Part shown: in pieces, positions 1-7,498 of the stretch | Position numbering within the stretch: position 1 is the stretch's first letter | Layout of the letters: each line of letters opens with the position of its first letter | DNA from: a virus | Strand: one strand, 5' to 3' | DNA length: 33,310 bases | IMG/VR virus record: IMGVR_UViG_3300047322_000123 | Coordinates: 1-33,310 of that record | Notes under the pieces: model-generated | Databases searched by the model: none | What the model was told of the DNA's origin: nothing | The model's input: the letters and a program-made list of their open reading frames with translations, nothing else | Program-made: the position numbers and the translations under genes

Positions 1-433
1 GGAGGTACGGAAACGACGCCGTTTCAGCGGTGCCCAACACTGGGACGATATGCATCTGGCCGCCCATCATCGTCCACTCGCCACGGCTGTCGCTGTAGTT
101 CCTGGCGCGACGGTTCGTCCACTCGTCGACGTCAGGAACGAAACGCATCGGCGCCACCAGAGTGGAAGAACGCCAGACGTTGGACGACAGCAGCATGCGC
201 CTGAAGTCGGTAGGTAAGGCCCAGGCCGTGGTGACGCCGTCGCCGGTAACCACTGCGTTCTTGGTCAGTTGTGTCCACTCACGGGTGTCGTAGGCGATCT
301 TCTGCGCCACCTCATTGGCCAGCGTCAGCATCTCCGACATGGTTCGGTTGGTGCTGATTGCCGAGAACACCGACGGCGGTATCGCCACGCCGACGGTTAG
401 GCAGACATCCTTGACCACCGACAGTAACGACAT
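1..433 (-). CDS. Head-tail adaptor-like protein, partial (C-terminus outside window)
   Basis: The reading frame opens at an ATG at 433 whose A of the start overlaps the TGA stop of the upstream gene (TGATG), and it stays open to the window edge for about 144 codons. The N-terminus is MSLLSVVKDVCLTVG, followed by a helical stretch (TMSEMLTLANEVAQKIAYD) and an acidic/aromatic segment with WALPTDFRRM. This layout, directly downstream of the major capsid protein and one accessory gene, resembles the small adaptor or neck proteins that connect the portal to the tail in podoviruses and some siphoviruses. That role is inferred from position and general composition, not from a diagnostic motif. The C-terminus is missing, so the length cannot be compared with family members. 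Confidence 0.7.
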   Translation of the reverse strand, partial: MSLLSVVKDVCLTVGVAIPPSVFSAISTNRTMSEMLTLANEVAQKIAYDTREWTQLTKNAVVTGDGVTTAWALPTDFRRMLLSSNVWRSSTLVAPMRFVPDVDEWTNRRARNYSDSRGEWTMMGGQMHIVPVLGTAETASFPYL

Positions 434-1149
434 CAGGCAACTTTCTGCTGGGCCTCGTTAGCCATTCGCACCAGGGTCTTGCGGTTCAGCGAGCCATGCG
501 GCGCGTGGCCGGTATTAGTCTTAATGAAGTCGCGCAGCATCTCCGGCGTCATGTGGTCGAACGGCCCGCCAGTCCTTTCGCCGTCCTTGTCGGACATGTC
601 GGCGAGGGCTTTGGCATCGTCTTCGAGGATCTGATTGCGTGCCCGCAGCGCCTCCAGCTCCGCCAGCACCTCGGCGGTCGGTGCGCCAAGCTTGGCTTCG
701 GCGATGAACTCGATGGCCTTGTTCTTCAGGTCGCGGCCATACGACCCCAGGTTCTTCAGCTCCTGGCCGTCGACATGGGCGAGCGCCTCGGCGGTGTAGA
801 TGTTGAGCGCCCGCAACTCGGCCCGGCGAGCCTCGGTGAGGAACGGCACATGCGTGAGCGGCGTGCCGCTCTTGGTCTGCATGGTGTGTTCCTTGAATTG
901 CCGGTACTGGCGGGGAAATCGTTCGGCGTAGGTGATCGCGATCTGCTCCTGCGTCGCGTCATCGTTGCCCCAGTGCGAGAAAGCCAGCGCCGGGAAAACT
1001 GAAACATTGCGTGATCCGGCGAAGCGGATCTCGCAGATCTCCATGTCGTCGTAGATCGGACGGCCTTCCTTGACGGAGCGGCCCTCGTTCTTGACGGCGT
1101 GATGCTTGAACAGCGCAACGATGGTGCTGTCTGGATCTCTGGTAGCCAT
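433..1149 (-). CDS. Capsid-adjacent protein with HhH-like and SAP-like segments
   Basis: 238 aa. I chose the ATG at 1149 (MATRDPDST) because a GGAG sits about 9 nt upstream; the longer frame to 1230 has no such site and runs through the intergenic gap below the capsid gene. Residues near 100-145 (LTEARRAELRALNIYTAEAL, then LKNLGSYGRDL) look like a helix-hairpin-helix or SAM-like helical domain. A coiled-coil stretch with a run of Leu and Ala follows, and the last 40 residues (TPEMLRDFIKTNTG...LNRKTLVRMA) resemble a SAP/LEM-like DNA-binding helix pair. It lies between the major capsid and adaptor genes, so a minor head component or DNA-contacting head protein is plausible. I cannot name the family. 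Confidence 0.75.
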   Translation of the reverse strand: MATRDPDSTIVALFKHHAVKNEGRSVKEGRPIYDDMEICEIRFAGSRNVSVFPALAFSHWGNDDATQEQIAITYAERFPRQYRQFKEHTMQTKSGTPLTHVPFLTEARRAELRALNIYTAEALAHVDGQELKNLGSYGRDLKNKAIEFIAEAKLGAPTAEVLAELEALRARNQILEDDAKALADMSDKDGERTGGPFDHMTPEMLRDFIKTNTGHAPHGSLNRKTLVRMANEAQQKVA

Positions 1150-1242
1150 TGACGATGTCTCCGTCTGAGGGAATGTGAAAGCAAGCGAGAGGCCGCCTGC
1201 GTGTTGGGGACGTTGACGGCCTCTCAACAACCTGGAGGGTTT

Positions 1243-2262
1243 CTAGGCCGCCGGGTTGCTGTCGTAGAAGCGCCAGTTGAACATCGGATTGACCTGGGTC
1301 AGCTCACCCATCCACCCGATAAACTGCGCAATGGCGTCCTTATCAATTGGCATTTGGCCTTCGCCCTCGAACAGCTTGTCGAAGTTTCTGTTCGGGTGAT
1401 AGCGAATGCGCAACGTGTCGGTGTCGATGCCAAAGGTCGTATTGGCAGGCATGTTTGAGCCAATGCCGCCATCGAGGACGATCTCCGCCCGCTTGCCGCC
1501 GCCGATATACTCCAGCGACGAGAACCCCAACTTACCGAGAGAAGTCTCGTTGGTTTGCCGCTGGATCGCCACGGTGGCCGCGTCGTAGGCCGCGTAGTGT
1601 TCCGGCGACATGATCAGCACGTCGGCGTGGTCCTTGCCGCGTGACTGTTTTCCCATCACCACGCTGAGCATCGGCCTGACGGTGGTGGCATTGACCTGGG
1701 TGCCAAGTGCCGGAGCCATGCTCTGGGCGTCGTAGGCCTTGGTCTGCCAGATCACGTTGGCACGATCGATGCCGCCGTACAGGCCGGAGTTGGTGACGAT
1801 GGGGATTGCGGTGGCGAGCCCGGTGAGCTGCTTGCCGCCGTTGGCGGTGCCGTCGCTGTAGATGGCGGCGTCCATGGCGTCTTCGAGGGCGCGTTCGGCG
1901 GCCTCGATGTAGCTGTCGTAGACGTCCATCAGCTGGCTTTCGCCTTCGTTGTTCAAGATCTCCTGCATGGAGAGGATGACGGGCACCACGACCATCTTCG
2001 GATCGAAGTAAGCGTCATTGAACAGATCGATGGCTGGGTTGAGCAGCTGATCGTAGCCGCTGTACCACTGCGGGACGTTCTTCGCGATCTGCAGGGTCTG
2101 GCGAATGCGCGGACCAGAGTAGGTCTGCCACAAGCCTTTCCGGCGCAGCACCGAGAGCAGTGCGTTGTTGTTGGAGACGAGATCCTGATAGCTGGAGGAG
2201 CGATCCTCCAGCGTCATCGACAAGATTTGCTGATAGGCAGCATTAGCGTTGATGTTAGGCAT
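1243..2262 (-). CDS. Major capsid protein (HK97-fold type)
   Basis: 339 aa, a normal size for an HK97-fold coat protein without an N-terminal delta domain. It begins MPNINANAAY and lies directly downstream of the scaffold gene, the standard scaffold-capsid order. An N-terminal arm precedes a long acidic helix (residues about 125-155, SYIEAAERALEDAMDAAIYS), the usual spine-helix position. The segment GKQSRGKDHADVLIMSPEHY corresponds to the A-domain strand region common in this type of coat protein, and the C-terminus (GWMGELTQVNPMFNWRFYDS) is a typical capsid ending. The Shine-Dalgarno is weak (CCGGAC), so translation may depend on the upstream scaffold gene, whose stop lies 15 nt away. Assignment rests on context plus overall pattern. 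Confidence 0.88.
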   Translation of the reverse strand: MPNINANAAYQQILSMTLEDRSSSYQDLVSNNNALLSVLRRKGLWQTYSGPRIRQTLQIAKNVPQWYSGYDQLLNPAIDLFNDAYFDPKMVVVPVILSMQEILNNEGESQLMDVYDSYIEAAERALEDAMDAAIYSDGTANGGKQLTGLATAIPIVTNSGLYGGIDRANVIWQTKAYDAQSMAPALGTQVNATTVRPMLSVVMGKQSRGKDHADVLIMSPEHYAAYDAATVAIQRQTNETSLGKLGFSSLEYIGGGKRAEIVLDGGIGSNMPANTTFGIDTDTLRIRYHPNRNFDKLFEGEGQMPIDKDAIAQFIGWMGELTQVNPMFNWRFYDSNPAA

Positions 2263-2277
2263 GGCATGTCCGGTCTG

Positions 2278-3507
2278 TTAGACGCTGCCATTCACCCGCT
2301 TCATCGCGTTCTGGATGGCGTCGCGTCGGCCAATCTTGATGTCGCTCTTGCGTGGCTGGCCGTTTGAGGGTCCGCCGGATGGTGCGCCAGAGATCGACTT
2401 GTTTGATCGGGTCTGAGCCGGTGTGCCGGTGCGGGTCTGAGCCGCTTGAGGTGGTCGGAGGCGATAGGCGCGCTGGTATGCAGTCTCGAGATCAAACCCT
2501 AGCTGCACTTCCTGCTCTATCAAGTCCCCCAGTTCATCGAACCCTGGATGCGCGTCGGCGAACTGGTCGACGGCGGACCGGGTGTTCGTGAAGACCTTCT
2601 CATGGTGCATCTGTTGCACGTTTTGCGCAAGTGAGGCGACCATCTGGTGCAGCTGGCCAATCTGCTGGCTCTGCGCCTGCTGGCCATTCTGCGCCTGCAC
2701 CATTTTGTGCTGATCGGGGGTCTGATTGAGAATGTGATAAGCGACGTCGCGCAGCCCAATCTTGTGGCCGTCGCGGGTCGTCAGGTTCAGATTGTTGACG
2801 ATGACGTCGAGGCCGCCGACAAGATCTGACCGCAGCTTTTGCTCCATCCCGACATAATTGGTCAGCGCCCGCTGCAGCGTGGTGCCCTGCTGAGACGCCA
2901 TCTGGTGGAAGTTGCGGATGGTGTTCATCTCGTCGTGGTCGCCGCGATACTTGCGATAGGCGCCCTCGAACTCCTGCTGCATGCGGTGAACTTCGCCGCG
3001 CACGCTCTCCGGCGCCGCCGCCCACTCCTGCTTGCCGCGCTCCGACATGCGCTGCGGCGGATCGCGGTATGGCGTGCCTTCCGGCAACTGGCGCGCTGGC
3101 TGGCCGGGCTGCTGCGCCTGCCCTGGCGCACGCTGCTCGCCGGGCTGCTGCTGCGCATCGGGCGGCCTAGCGAACCGGCCCTGCTCCCTATGCTGTTGTA
3201 AAACCTTGGGTTTTTCCTTCTCCATCGCCTCGGGCGGATTGTTGTCACCCATGCCGCGTTTGGCGGTCTTCGGCTTGTCGTCGGTGTTGGCCTTGTCGAA
3301 GGCCCGCTTGATGGCATCGCGCCGGTTGTCTGCCTTGCCGTGGCCACGATCGGCTTCGCCGGGTGGCTTCTCCGGCGCCTGCGATCCCAGCGGTGCGGGA
3401 GCGTTGGTCGGGTTCTGATTGATCACCACTTCGTTGGAAGCTGGTGCTGGTGCGGAAGGCGTGGATGCTGGTGCTGGTGTCGGTTGACTAATACCTACGT
3501 CTGACAT
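2278..3507 (-). CDS. Capsid scaffolding-type protein
   Basis: 409 aa, highly charged. The N-terminal half is rich in Pro, Gln, Ala and Gly and looks disordered (residues 1-160). It is followed by a helical central part (WAAAPESVRGEV, HRMQQEFEGAYRKY, NFHQMASQQG) and a Gln-rich coiled coil around residues 265-300. The C-terminus is basic (KSDIKIGRRDAIQNAMKRV), as expected for a helix-turn-helix capsid-binding tail of a scaffold. It ends 15 nt before the major capsid gene. These features fit an internal scaffold that directs procapsid assembly and is later released. An alternative is a structural head protein with a disordered N-terminus; no protease is visible nearby that would cleave it. Confidence 0.78.
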   Translation of the reverse strand: MSDVGISQPTPAPASTPSAPAPASNEVVINQNPTNAPAPLGSQAPEKPPGEADRGHGKADNRRDAIKRAFDKANTDDKPKTAKRGMGDNNPPEAMEKEKPKVLQQHREQGRFARPPDAQQQPGEQRAPGQAQQPGQPARQLPEGTPYRDPPQRMSERGKQEWAAAPESVRGEVHRMQQEFEGAYRKYRGDHDEMNTIRNFHQMASQQGTTLQRALTNYVGMEQKLRSDLVGGLDVIVNNLNLTTRDGHKIGLRDVAYHILNQTPDQHKMVQAQNGQQAQSQQIGQLHQMVASLAQNVQQMHHEKVFTNTRSAVDQFADAHPGFDELGDLIEQEVQLGFDLETAYQRAYRLRPPQAAQTRTGTPAQTRSNKSISGAPSGGPSNGQPRKSDIKIGRRDAIQNAMKRVNGSV

Positions 3508-3510
3508 GGG

Positions 3511-3837
3511 CTACCCCCTGGTGTGGGGCCGGTGACCGGCCTGATACATTTCGACGGCTTTCTTGATGGTCTGCCTACGCGCCGACTTCACCACCTTGTC
3601 TGCGGTGGCACGCACTTTCGGCTTAGGCTTCTCGGTGCCGACTTCAGTAAGGCCCAACGACTTACCGACAGCTCTGTATTGAGATTTTGACGTGTAGAAG
3701 CGCCCGTCGACCTGTTCGGTCTCGGGCATGATGTCTGATATAACGTGAGGACATGGCAGTGATGAGCGCGCCGGAGGTGTTAGCTCCCGCCTGACGCGCC
3801 ACCGTCCTGGTTCAATCTCGATCAGTTCTAGTGCCAC
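3511..3837 (-). CDS. Small conserved phage protein upstream of scaffold
   Basis: 108 aa, ending 3 nt before the scaffold start. The core (VISDIMPETEQVDGRFYTSKSQYRA, here quoted in part) belongs to a short protein type that I recognise from many phage head operons just before the scaffold or capsid gene: a VISD-M-T segment, then a DG-YTSKS-hR segment and a basic tail. It has lost the Cys pairs seen in zinc-ribbon relatives; only one Cys (LPCPHV) is present. The function of the type is unknown to me. The N-terminus (MALELIEIEPGRW) matches an ATG without a strong Shine-Dalgarno. Confidence 0.72.
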   Translation of the reverse strand: MALELIEIEPGRWRVRRELTPPARSSLPCPHVISDIMPETEQVDGRFYTSKSQYRAVGKSLGLTEVGTEKPKPKVRATADKVVKSARRQTIKKAVEMYQAGHRPHTRG

Positions 3838-3886
3838 GCGCCTCTAATATCAGAGGTGCGGTGGCTAACACTACTGCGTAGGTCTT

Positions 3887-4201
3887 TTACTTGCGCTTCT
3901 TTGCAGACCGCTCGTCGTCATCGTCGTCGTGCTTGGTCTGACCGGGCCGCGCTCCAGGCTGCCCTGGCTTTGACCCAGGCTGTTGCCCAGGCTGCTGTCC
4001 AGGGTTCGGATTGGGCTGCCCAGGGTTCTGGCCAGGATGCTGACCCGGCTGGTTTGGCTGGTTCTGTGCCTGCGCCTGCGTCTGCGTCTGCGCAGTGTTC
4101 GAACCCGGCGGCTCGTTGATGCTCTGCAGATCCGGCGGGTGGTTCGGCGACAAGCCCTGCTTGTCGCTGTGGGCCTGATCCTGGTCTTGCTTCTGGTTCA
4201 T
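3887..4201 (-). CDS. Low-complexity Pro/Gln/Gly repeat protein with SINEP motif
   Basis: 104 aa. The middle is a run of PGQ/NPGQ-type repeats (QPNQPGQHPGQNPGQPNP), followed by a short acidic patch (HDDDDDE) and a basic end (RSAKKRK). Near residue 27 it carries the motif SINEPPGS, shared with the two upstream neighbours. The start codon overlaps the stop of the gene upstream (ATGA), so translation is probably coupled. No enzymatic domain can be seen. A disordered virion or assembly protein is the likeliest reading because it lies between the portal and scaffold genes; that is inference. Confidence 0.6.
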   Translation of the reverse strand: MNQKQDQDQAHSDKQGLSPNHPPDLQSINEPPGSNTAQTQTQAQAQNQPNQPGQHPGQNPGQPNPNPGQQPGQQPGSKPGQPGARPGQTKHDDDDDERSAKKRK

Positions 4202-4404
4202 TTGTGCTTCCTTGGCTTTCCGTTCCCATTACGCTTTGCCTTCGTGGGCTTTGCGGCCCGCGCCCGTGGCTTGGCCTTGACGCTCTTGCGTCGCGGCTTT
4301 GGCGCCACCTCTGAACCCGGCGGCTCGTTGATACTCGGCAGCGCCCCTTCGGGGAGCTGCATTTGCTGCGCAGGCTGCGCAGGCTGTACTTGCGGGTCAC
4401 CCAT
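4198..4404 (-). CDS. Small basic Lys/Arg-rich protein with SINEP motif
   Basis: Start taken at the internal ATG at 4404 (MGDPQVQPAQ, 68 aa). It has a purine-rich GAGGTGAAA just upstream, whereas the longer frame to 4440 would add a short His-rich leader and overlap the upstream stop by 4 nt (also possible). The N-terminal half is Pro/Gln-rich and carries LPSINEPPGSE; the C-terminal half is strongly basic (RRKSVKAKPRARAAKP and so on), suggesting nucleic-acid binding. A 20-nt stretch encoding the SINEPPG part (4313-4332) is identical to one in the next gene (4101-4120). It could package with DNA in the head. Function unknown. Confidence 0.6.
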   Translation of the reverse strand: MGDPQVQPAQPAQQMQLPEGALPSINEPPGSEVAPKPRRKSVKAKPRARAAKPTKAKRNGNGKPRKHK

Positions 4405-4436
4405 GTTTTCACCTCTGTGCGCGTGATGCGCAGCGG

Positions 4437-4838
4437 TCAACGTCTGGATGATGATTTGGTTGTGTCGCCCTCTGGCGCATTGAAAGTAAATTCCACCTCG
4501 TTGGACATTACGTCAGCATTCCTGACCGCGACCGGCACAACGTCTGGCCCGTGCCACACGCTCATGTCGATGGCGGTCGACAGTCGCCCGTCGTCCTCTA
4601 GCGTCGTCGGCTCGTCGTAGTCGGCGAACACAATGATGCTGCCGGTAAAGAAGTTGGTGCCAGAGACATAGATGCGGAAGCCCGCACTGCCCAACACACA
4701 TTTGCTAGGCTCCAGGCCTGCCACTGTCGGCTTGGGGATGTCGCCCGCTGGAAACTTTCCAGGCTCGTTGATGCTGCGCGGCGTAACCATGGAGGTTCGC
4801 CCGGGTCCAGTCGGTTCATTGATGCTCTTGATGCCCAT
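4437..4838 (-). CDS. IPT/TIG-like protein with two N-terminal SINEP motifs
   Basis: 133 aa. The N-terminus carries two copies of the motif (KSINEPTGPG, then PRSINEPGKF). The rest (VAGLEPSKCVLGSAGFRIYV, SGTNFFTGSIIVFA and a later VRNADVMSNEVEFTF) has the hallmarks of an IPT/TIG immunoglobulin-like domain: a conserved P at the start, a G-F-x-V-x-G-xNF turn, and a C-terminal V-N-x-x-x-x-S-N-x-x-x-F-x-h ending. Such domains decorate capsids or tails and bind carbohydrates or neighbouring subunits. Start and stop overlap its neighbour as TAATG. A head-decoration or fibre-base protein is the most likely job. Confidence 0.72.
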   Translation of the reverse strand: MGIKSINEPTGPGRTSMVTPRSINEPGKFPAGDIPKPTVAGLEPSKCVLGSAGFRIYVSGTNFFTGSIIVFADYDEPTTLEDDGRLSTAIDMSVWHGPDVVPVAVRNADVMSNEVEFTFNAPEGDTTKSSSRR

Positions 4839-5398
4839 TAGGTGAATGTCCAGTTGGAGACAGCTGTCGACACGCCGCCGGTCATGACGGTGACGACCTG
4901 TGTGCCTGCGGTCGCCTTCTTCGGCGCATTGGCGACGGTGAGCGACGTCGCCGAAACCCAGACCGTGCTTTGCGGGTTGCCATTGATGTAGACCTGGGAG
5001 GCCCGGGTAAAGCCGGTGCCGGTGACGGTGAGCGCCACGTTGCCGGGGCCAGACGCTGGCGAGGCTGGCGCAAGCCCGGTGATGGTCGCCGCCGCCGAAC
5101 CGTTCAGCGACGAGGCGTGCGAGGCGTTCGGTGTCGCGGTGAAGTTGCCGAGATCCGACACAGTAACGGTCGGAGCGTAGGAGAGGCTGCCCGGCGCGGT
5201 GTACACCACCTCGGTGCCTGCGCCCTCGGAGGGGTTGCCGCCTGCGCTTGGCGCAGCGAACGCCGTCAGCGTGCCAGCCGTGCCGTCATCGATCGGCGTC
5301 AGGCCTGCGGTGGTCGGCGGTCGCATGCCGACTTGCCCGGTGAAGTTGGTTGGCGGTGTCGGGCCGTCCGGCGTCACTGTCAGTGGTGATTGAGCCAT
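4838..5398 (-). CDS. IPT/TIG-domain virion protein
   Basis: 186 aa. The N-terminal half is Pro/Thr/Ala-rich with a segment AGLTPIDDGTAG; the C-terminal 75 residues form a clear IPT/TIG domain (GLAPASPASGPGNVALTV, then GTGFTRASQVYINGN, VSATSLTVANAPKKATAG, and SNWTFT at the end). It is the second Ig-like protein in a row, upstream of the SINEP-bearing one, and the stop overlaps that gene's ATG. A GGAGA motif lies just upstream of the start. Likely a surface-exposed decoration protein of the head; a tail-fibre role cannot be excluded. Confidence 0.75.
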   Translation of the reverse strand: MAQSPLTVTPDGPTPPTNFTGQVGMRPPTTAGLTPIDDGTAGTLTAFAAPSAGGNPSEGAGTEVVYTAPGSLSYAPTVTVSDLGNFTATPNASHASSLNGSAAATITGLAPASPASGPGNVALTVTGTGFTRASQVYINGNPQSTVWVSATSLTVANAPKKATAGTQVVTVMTGGVSTAVSNWTFT

Positions 5399-5407
5399 GG
5401 TCGTCTC

Positions 5408-6970
5408 CTACTGTTGATAATTGTCCTGGGCGGCCAGTGCGCCAAACCCTGGCGCTGCTGCAGCACTCCCCCACAGCTTTGGGTTCCTGTACATCCATTC
5501 GGAAATGCTGTCGGCAACACGCGGCGTCACAAGCTGCGTCCTGGGTAACCCTACCGGCATTCGCGACGAATAGTAATCGGGACGTTCGGCTACTTTTACC
5601 GGGTCGCCATACTTCATCAAATTGGCGTGCAGGTCCGGTCCAGCAACATGCCAGGGCACAGATCCGCCAAATGTCCTCGGCTCACCACGAGCAGCGACCG
5701 CTGTTGGATATGTCGAATGCAACGATTGCTCGACACGACCAAGCCCCGGCTCGAACGGCGAGATGGTGAGCCCAACAGATCCCGTTGGCGTGTTGCGCAG
5801 ATGCGGATTGGTAATAGCGTAACGCAACTCACCGAGATCAGGGAAGCCAGCGTCTCGCGCCACCTCACTGTCCATTGCCTTCACCACTCTGCCGCGCTCA
5901 GTACCTGTTGCCGTGTTGCTGAGCCAATCGTGCAGCTTTGGCGAACGCCAGCCAGGAAAGCCTTCAACGCCCTCCATCGCCTTATTGATGAATGATGCGC
6001 CAGCGTTTGATATGCTGGACTGCCGGGCGAGATCGTAGGCCGGTAACGCCATCTGCTTCGAGCTGTCCACAGAATGCTTAGCCATGGCCTGATACATCAG
6101 CACCGGCTCACGGCCACGCGCCAGCACCTCGTTGCCCAGGTTAATCAGACCAGACGTCTGCGGCGAGGCGTTAGCCCACATACGCCGTGCATCTTCTGAC
6201 ATCCCGGCTATTGGTTTGTCGGCCTGCGAGAACGCATAGTCGGCGCCGCCCTCCATCGGCTGCGGACGTGTCAGCTTGGTGCCGCCGACGCTTTGCAGCA
6301 CACCGCCTGCTGTACTGCGGTCACCAGCAGCAAAGATCAGCTCCTTGCCAATCAGCGACTGTGGATCGATCACCGGACGCTCGAACTTCGGCTCACCAGT
6401 GATCTGATATTCCATCTCGTTCACTGGCTTGCCGGTGCGCAAGCCGGAGAAGCCGTGAAATTTATCGGTCTTCAAAAATGGTGAGCCCTCGTTGTACTTC
6501 ACGATGTTGGTGGCGACACTTGGCGTGTTCCCAGCCTGCCCTGGCTCAAACCCGGCGAGCGTATCGCGGCTTCGCCCCACCCTGCCGCCAGCCATACCCA
6601 GCGCGCCCTCCGGCGCTAAACCAAACCCAGCACCCGTGACATTGAACGCCGTACCAGCCGCGTAGTCCGCTGCTGCGCGACGCGGGTCATAGTCGGTACT
6701 CTGCTCTGTCGCGCCCTGCGTTGCCGGAAACTCATTGGCGGAGTAGTCGGCCATGGTCTGCATCAGACCACGCGCCTTATTGACCGGCTGCGTTACCAGC
6801 GCGTTCACCACCGGACCGACGATCTGCCCTGGCGCTTCAGTGCGCCCACCTGTCGGCTGCACCGACTGACGGGTGCGGGCCGCGAACGCCTCGAAGGCGT
6901 CCTGCGCCGCCTGCTGCTCGTCCAGCGGATAGCTGTCGGTAGCGGCCAAGCTGCCCATCTGGTCAGGCAT
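5408..6970 (-). CDS. Large virion-associated protein, unknown function
   Basis: 520 aa. It has no predicted signal peptide. Around residues 195-260 (PQSLIGKELIFAAGDRST, GGADYAFSQADKPIAG) it resembles a segment found in very large phage polyvalent or PLxRFG-type proteins that are injected with the DNA, in which a GDxT turn precedes a GG-D/A-hydrophobic strand. The rest is mixed alpha/beta, with AMAKHSVDSSKQMALPAYDL and a C-terminal WMYRNPKLWGSAAAA helix. It lies 3 nt after the 174-aa gene that follows the portal. I infer a minor head or ejection protein. The family resemblance is weak and from memory. Confidence 0.7.
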   Translation of the reverse strand: MPDQMGSLAATDSYPLDEQQAAQDAFEAFAARTRQSVQPTGGRTEAPGQIVGPVVNALVTQPVNKARGLMQTMADYSANEFPATQGATEQSTDYDPRRAAADYAAGTAFNVTGAGFGLAPEGALGMAGGRVGRSRDTLAGFEPGQAGNTPSVATNIVKYNEGSPFLKTDKFHGFSGLRTGKPVNEMEYQITGEPKFERPVIDPQSLIGKELIFAAGDRSTAGGVLQSVGGTKLTRPQPMEGGADYAFSQADKPIAGMSEDARRMWANASPQTSGLINLGNEVLARGREPVLMYQAMAKHSVDSSKQMALPAYDLARQSSISNAGASFINKAMEGVEGFPGWRSPKLHDWLSNTATGTERGRVVKAMDSEVARDAGFPDLGELRYAITNPHLRNTPTGSVGLTISPFEPGLGRVEQSLHSTYPTAVAARGEPRTFGGSVPWHVAGPDLHANLMKYGDPVKVAERPDYYSSRMPVGLPRTQLVTPRVADSISEWMYRNPKLWGSAAAAPGFGALAAQDNYQQ

Positions 6971-6973
6971 CGA

Positions 6974-7498
6974 CTACATTCCTCCCAAGATCATCTTGTC
7001 GAGGTCATCCTTGCTAAGGCCACTGAGATCATCAGACGGTGACAGGCCATAATGATCCTGCAAAGCCTGATTGGCGTCACGCTCCGCCTTGCGTTCGGCA
7101 ATCTCGCCGCCTTCCCGCTGGGTCAGATAATCGGTGAACTTGTCGACCGGCGTCGCCTGCAACGGATGCGGCATTGGCGGCGAGCCCTGCAGGCGCTCGT
7201 CCAGCGATTGCGAGAAGCCGTACTTGTCGGGCTGGCGGAATGTCATATCGCCAGCGCCACGCTGCATCTGCATGGCCTGCTCCATCACGTCGGACCAGCT
7301 GCTCGGTGCCTGTTGGGCACCCTCAACAATGACTGGCTCCTGCGTCTGGAAGCTGTGCGGGCCGGTTGGCCGCCGGTCTTCGATGTTCGTCGAGATGGCG
7401 GGCATCCTGGCCAGCGCCTGCTGCTCCAGGCCGCCAGTGATCGGCAGCGCATACTGGTCGCGCCGCGCCAGATTGCCCATCACCCATCTGCCGGGCAT
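6974..7498 (-). CDS. Virion-region hypothetical protein after the portal
   Basis: 174 aa, starting at an ATG that overlaps the portal stop (TGATG); MGNLARRDQ eighteen bases downstream is a possible second start. The protein is hydrophilic, with a Met/Gln-rich stretch (VMEQAMQMQRG), a TDYLTQREGGEIAERKAERD charged helix and an acidic end (GLSPSDDLSGLSKDDL). No known domain is visible. Being co-translated with the portal and next to the 520-aa protein suggests a minor virion or assembly role. That is only contextual. Confidence 0.68.
   Translation of the reverse strand: MPGRWVMGNLARRDQYALPITGGLEQQALARMPAISTNIEDRRPTGPHSFQTQEPVIVEGAQQAPSSWSDVMEQAMQMQRGAGDMTFRQPDKYGFSQSLDERLQGSPPMPHPLQATPVDKFTDYLTQREGGEIAERKAERDANQALQDHYGLSPSDDLSGLSKDDLDKMILGGM

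Noticed and set aside
496-1002. Long rightward reading frames inside the leftward structural genes (for example 496-1002, 7052-7780, 8386-8979, 16569-17645)
   Set aside because: Antisense shadows caused by high G+C: no ribosome-binding sites, unusual composition (Arg, His, Leu-rich), and a well-supported gene on the opposite strand.
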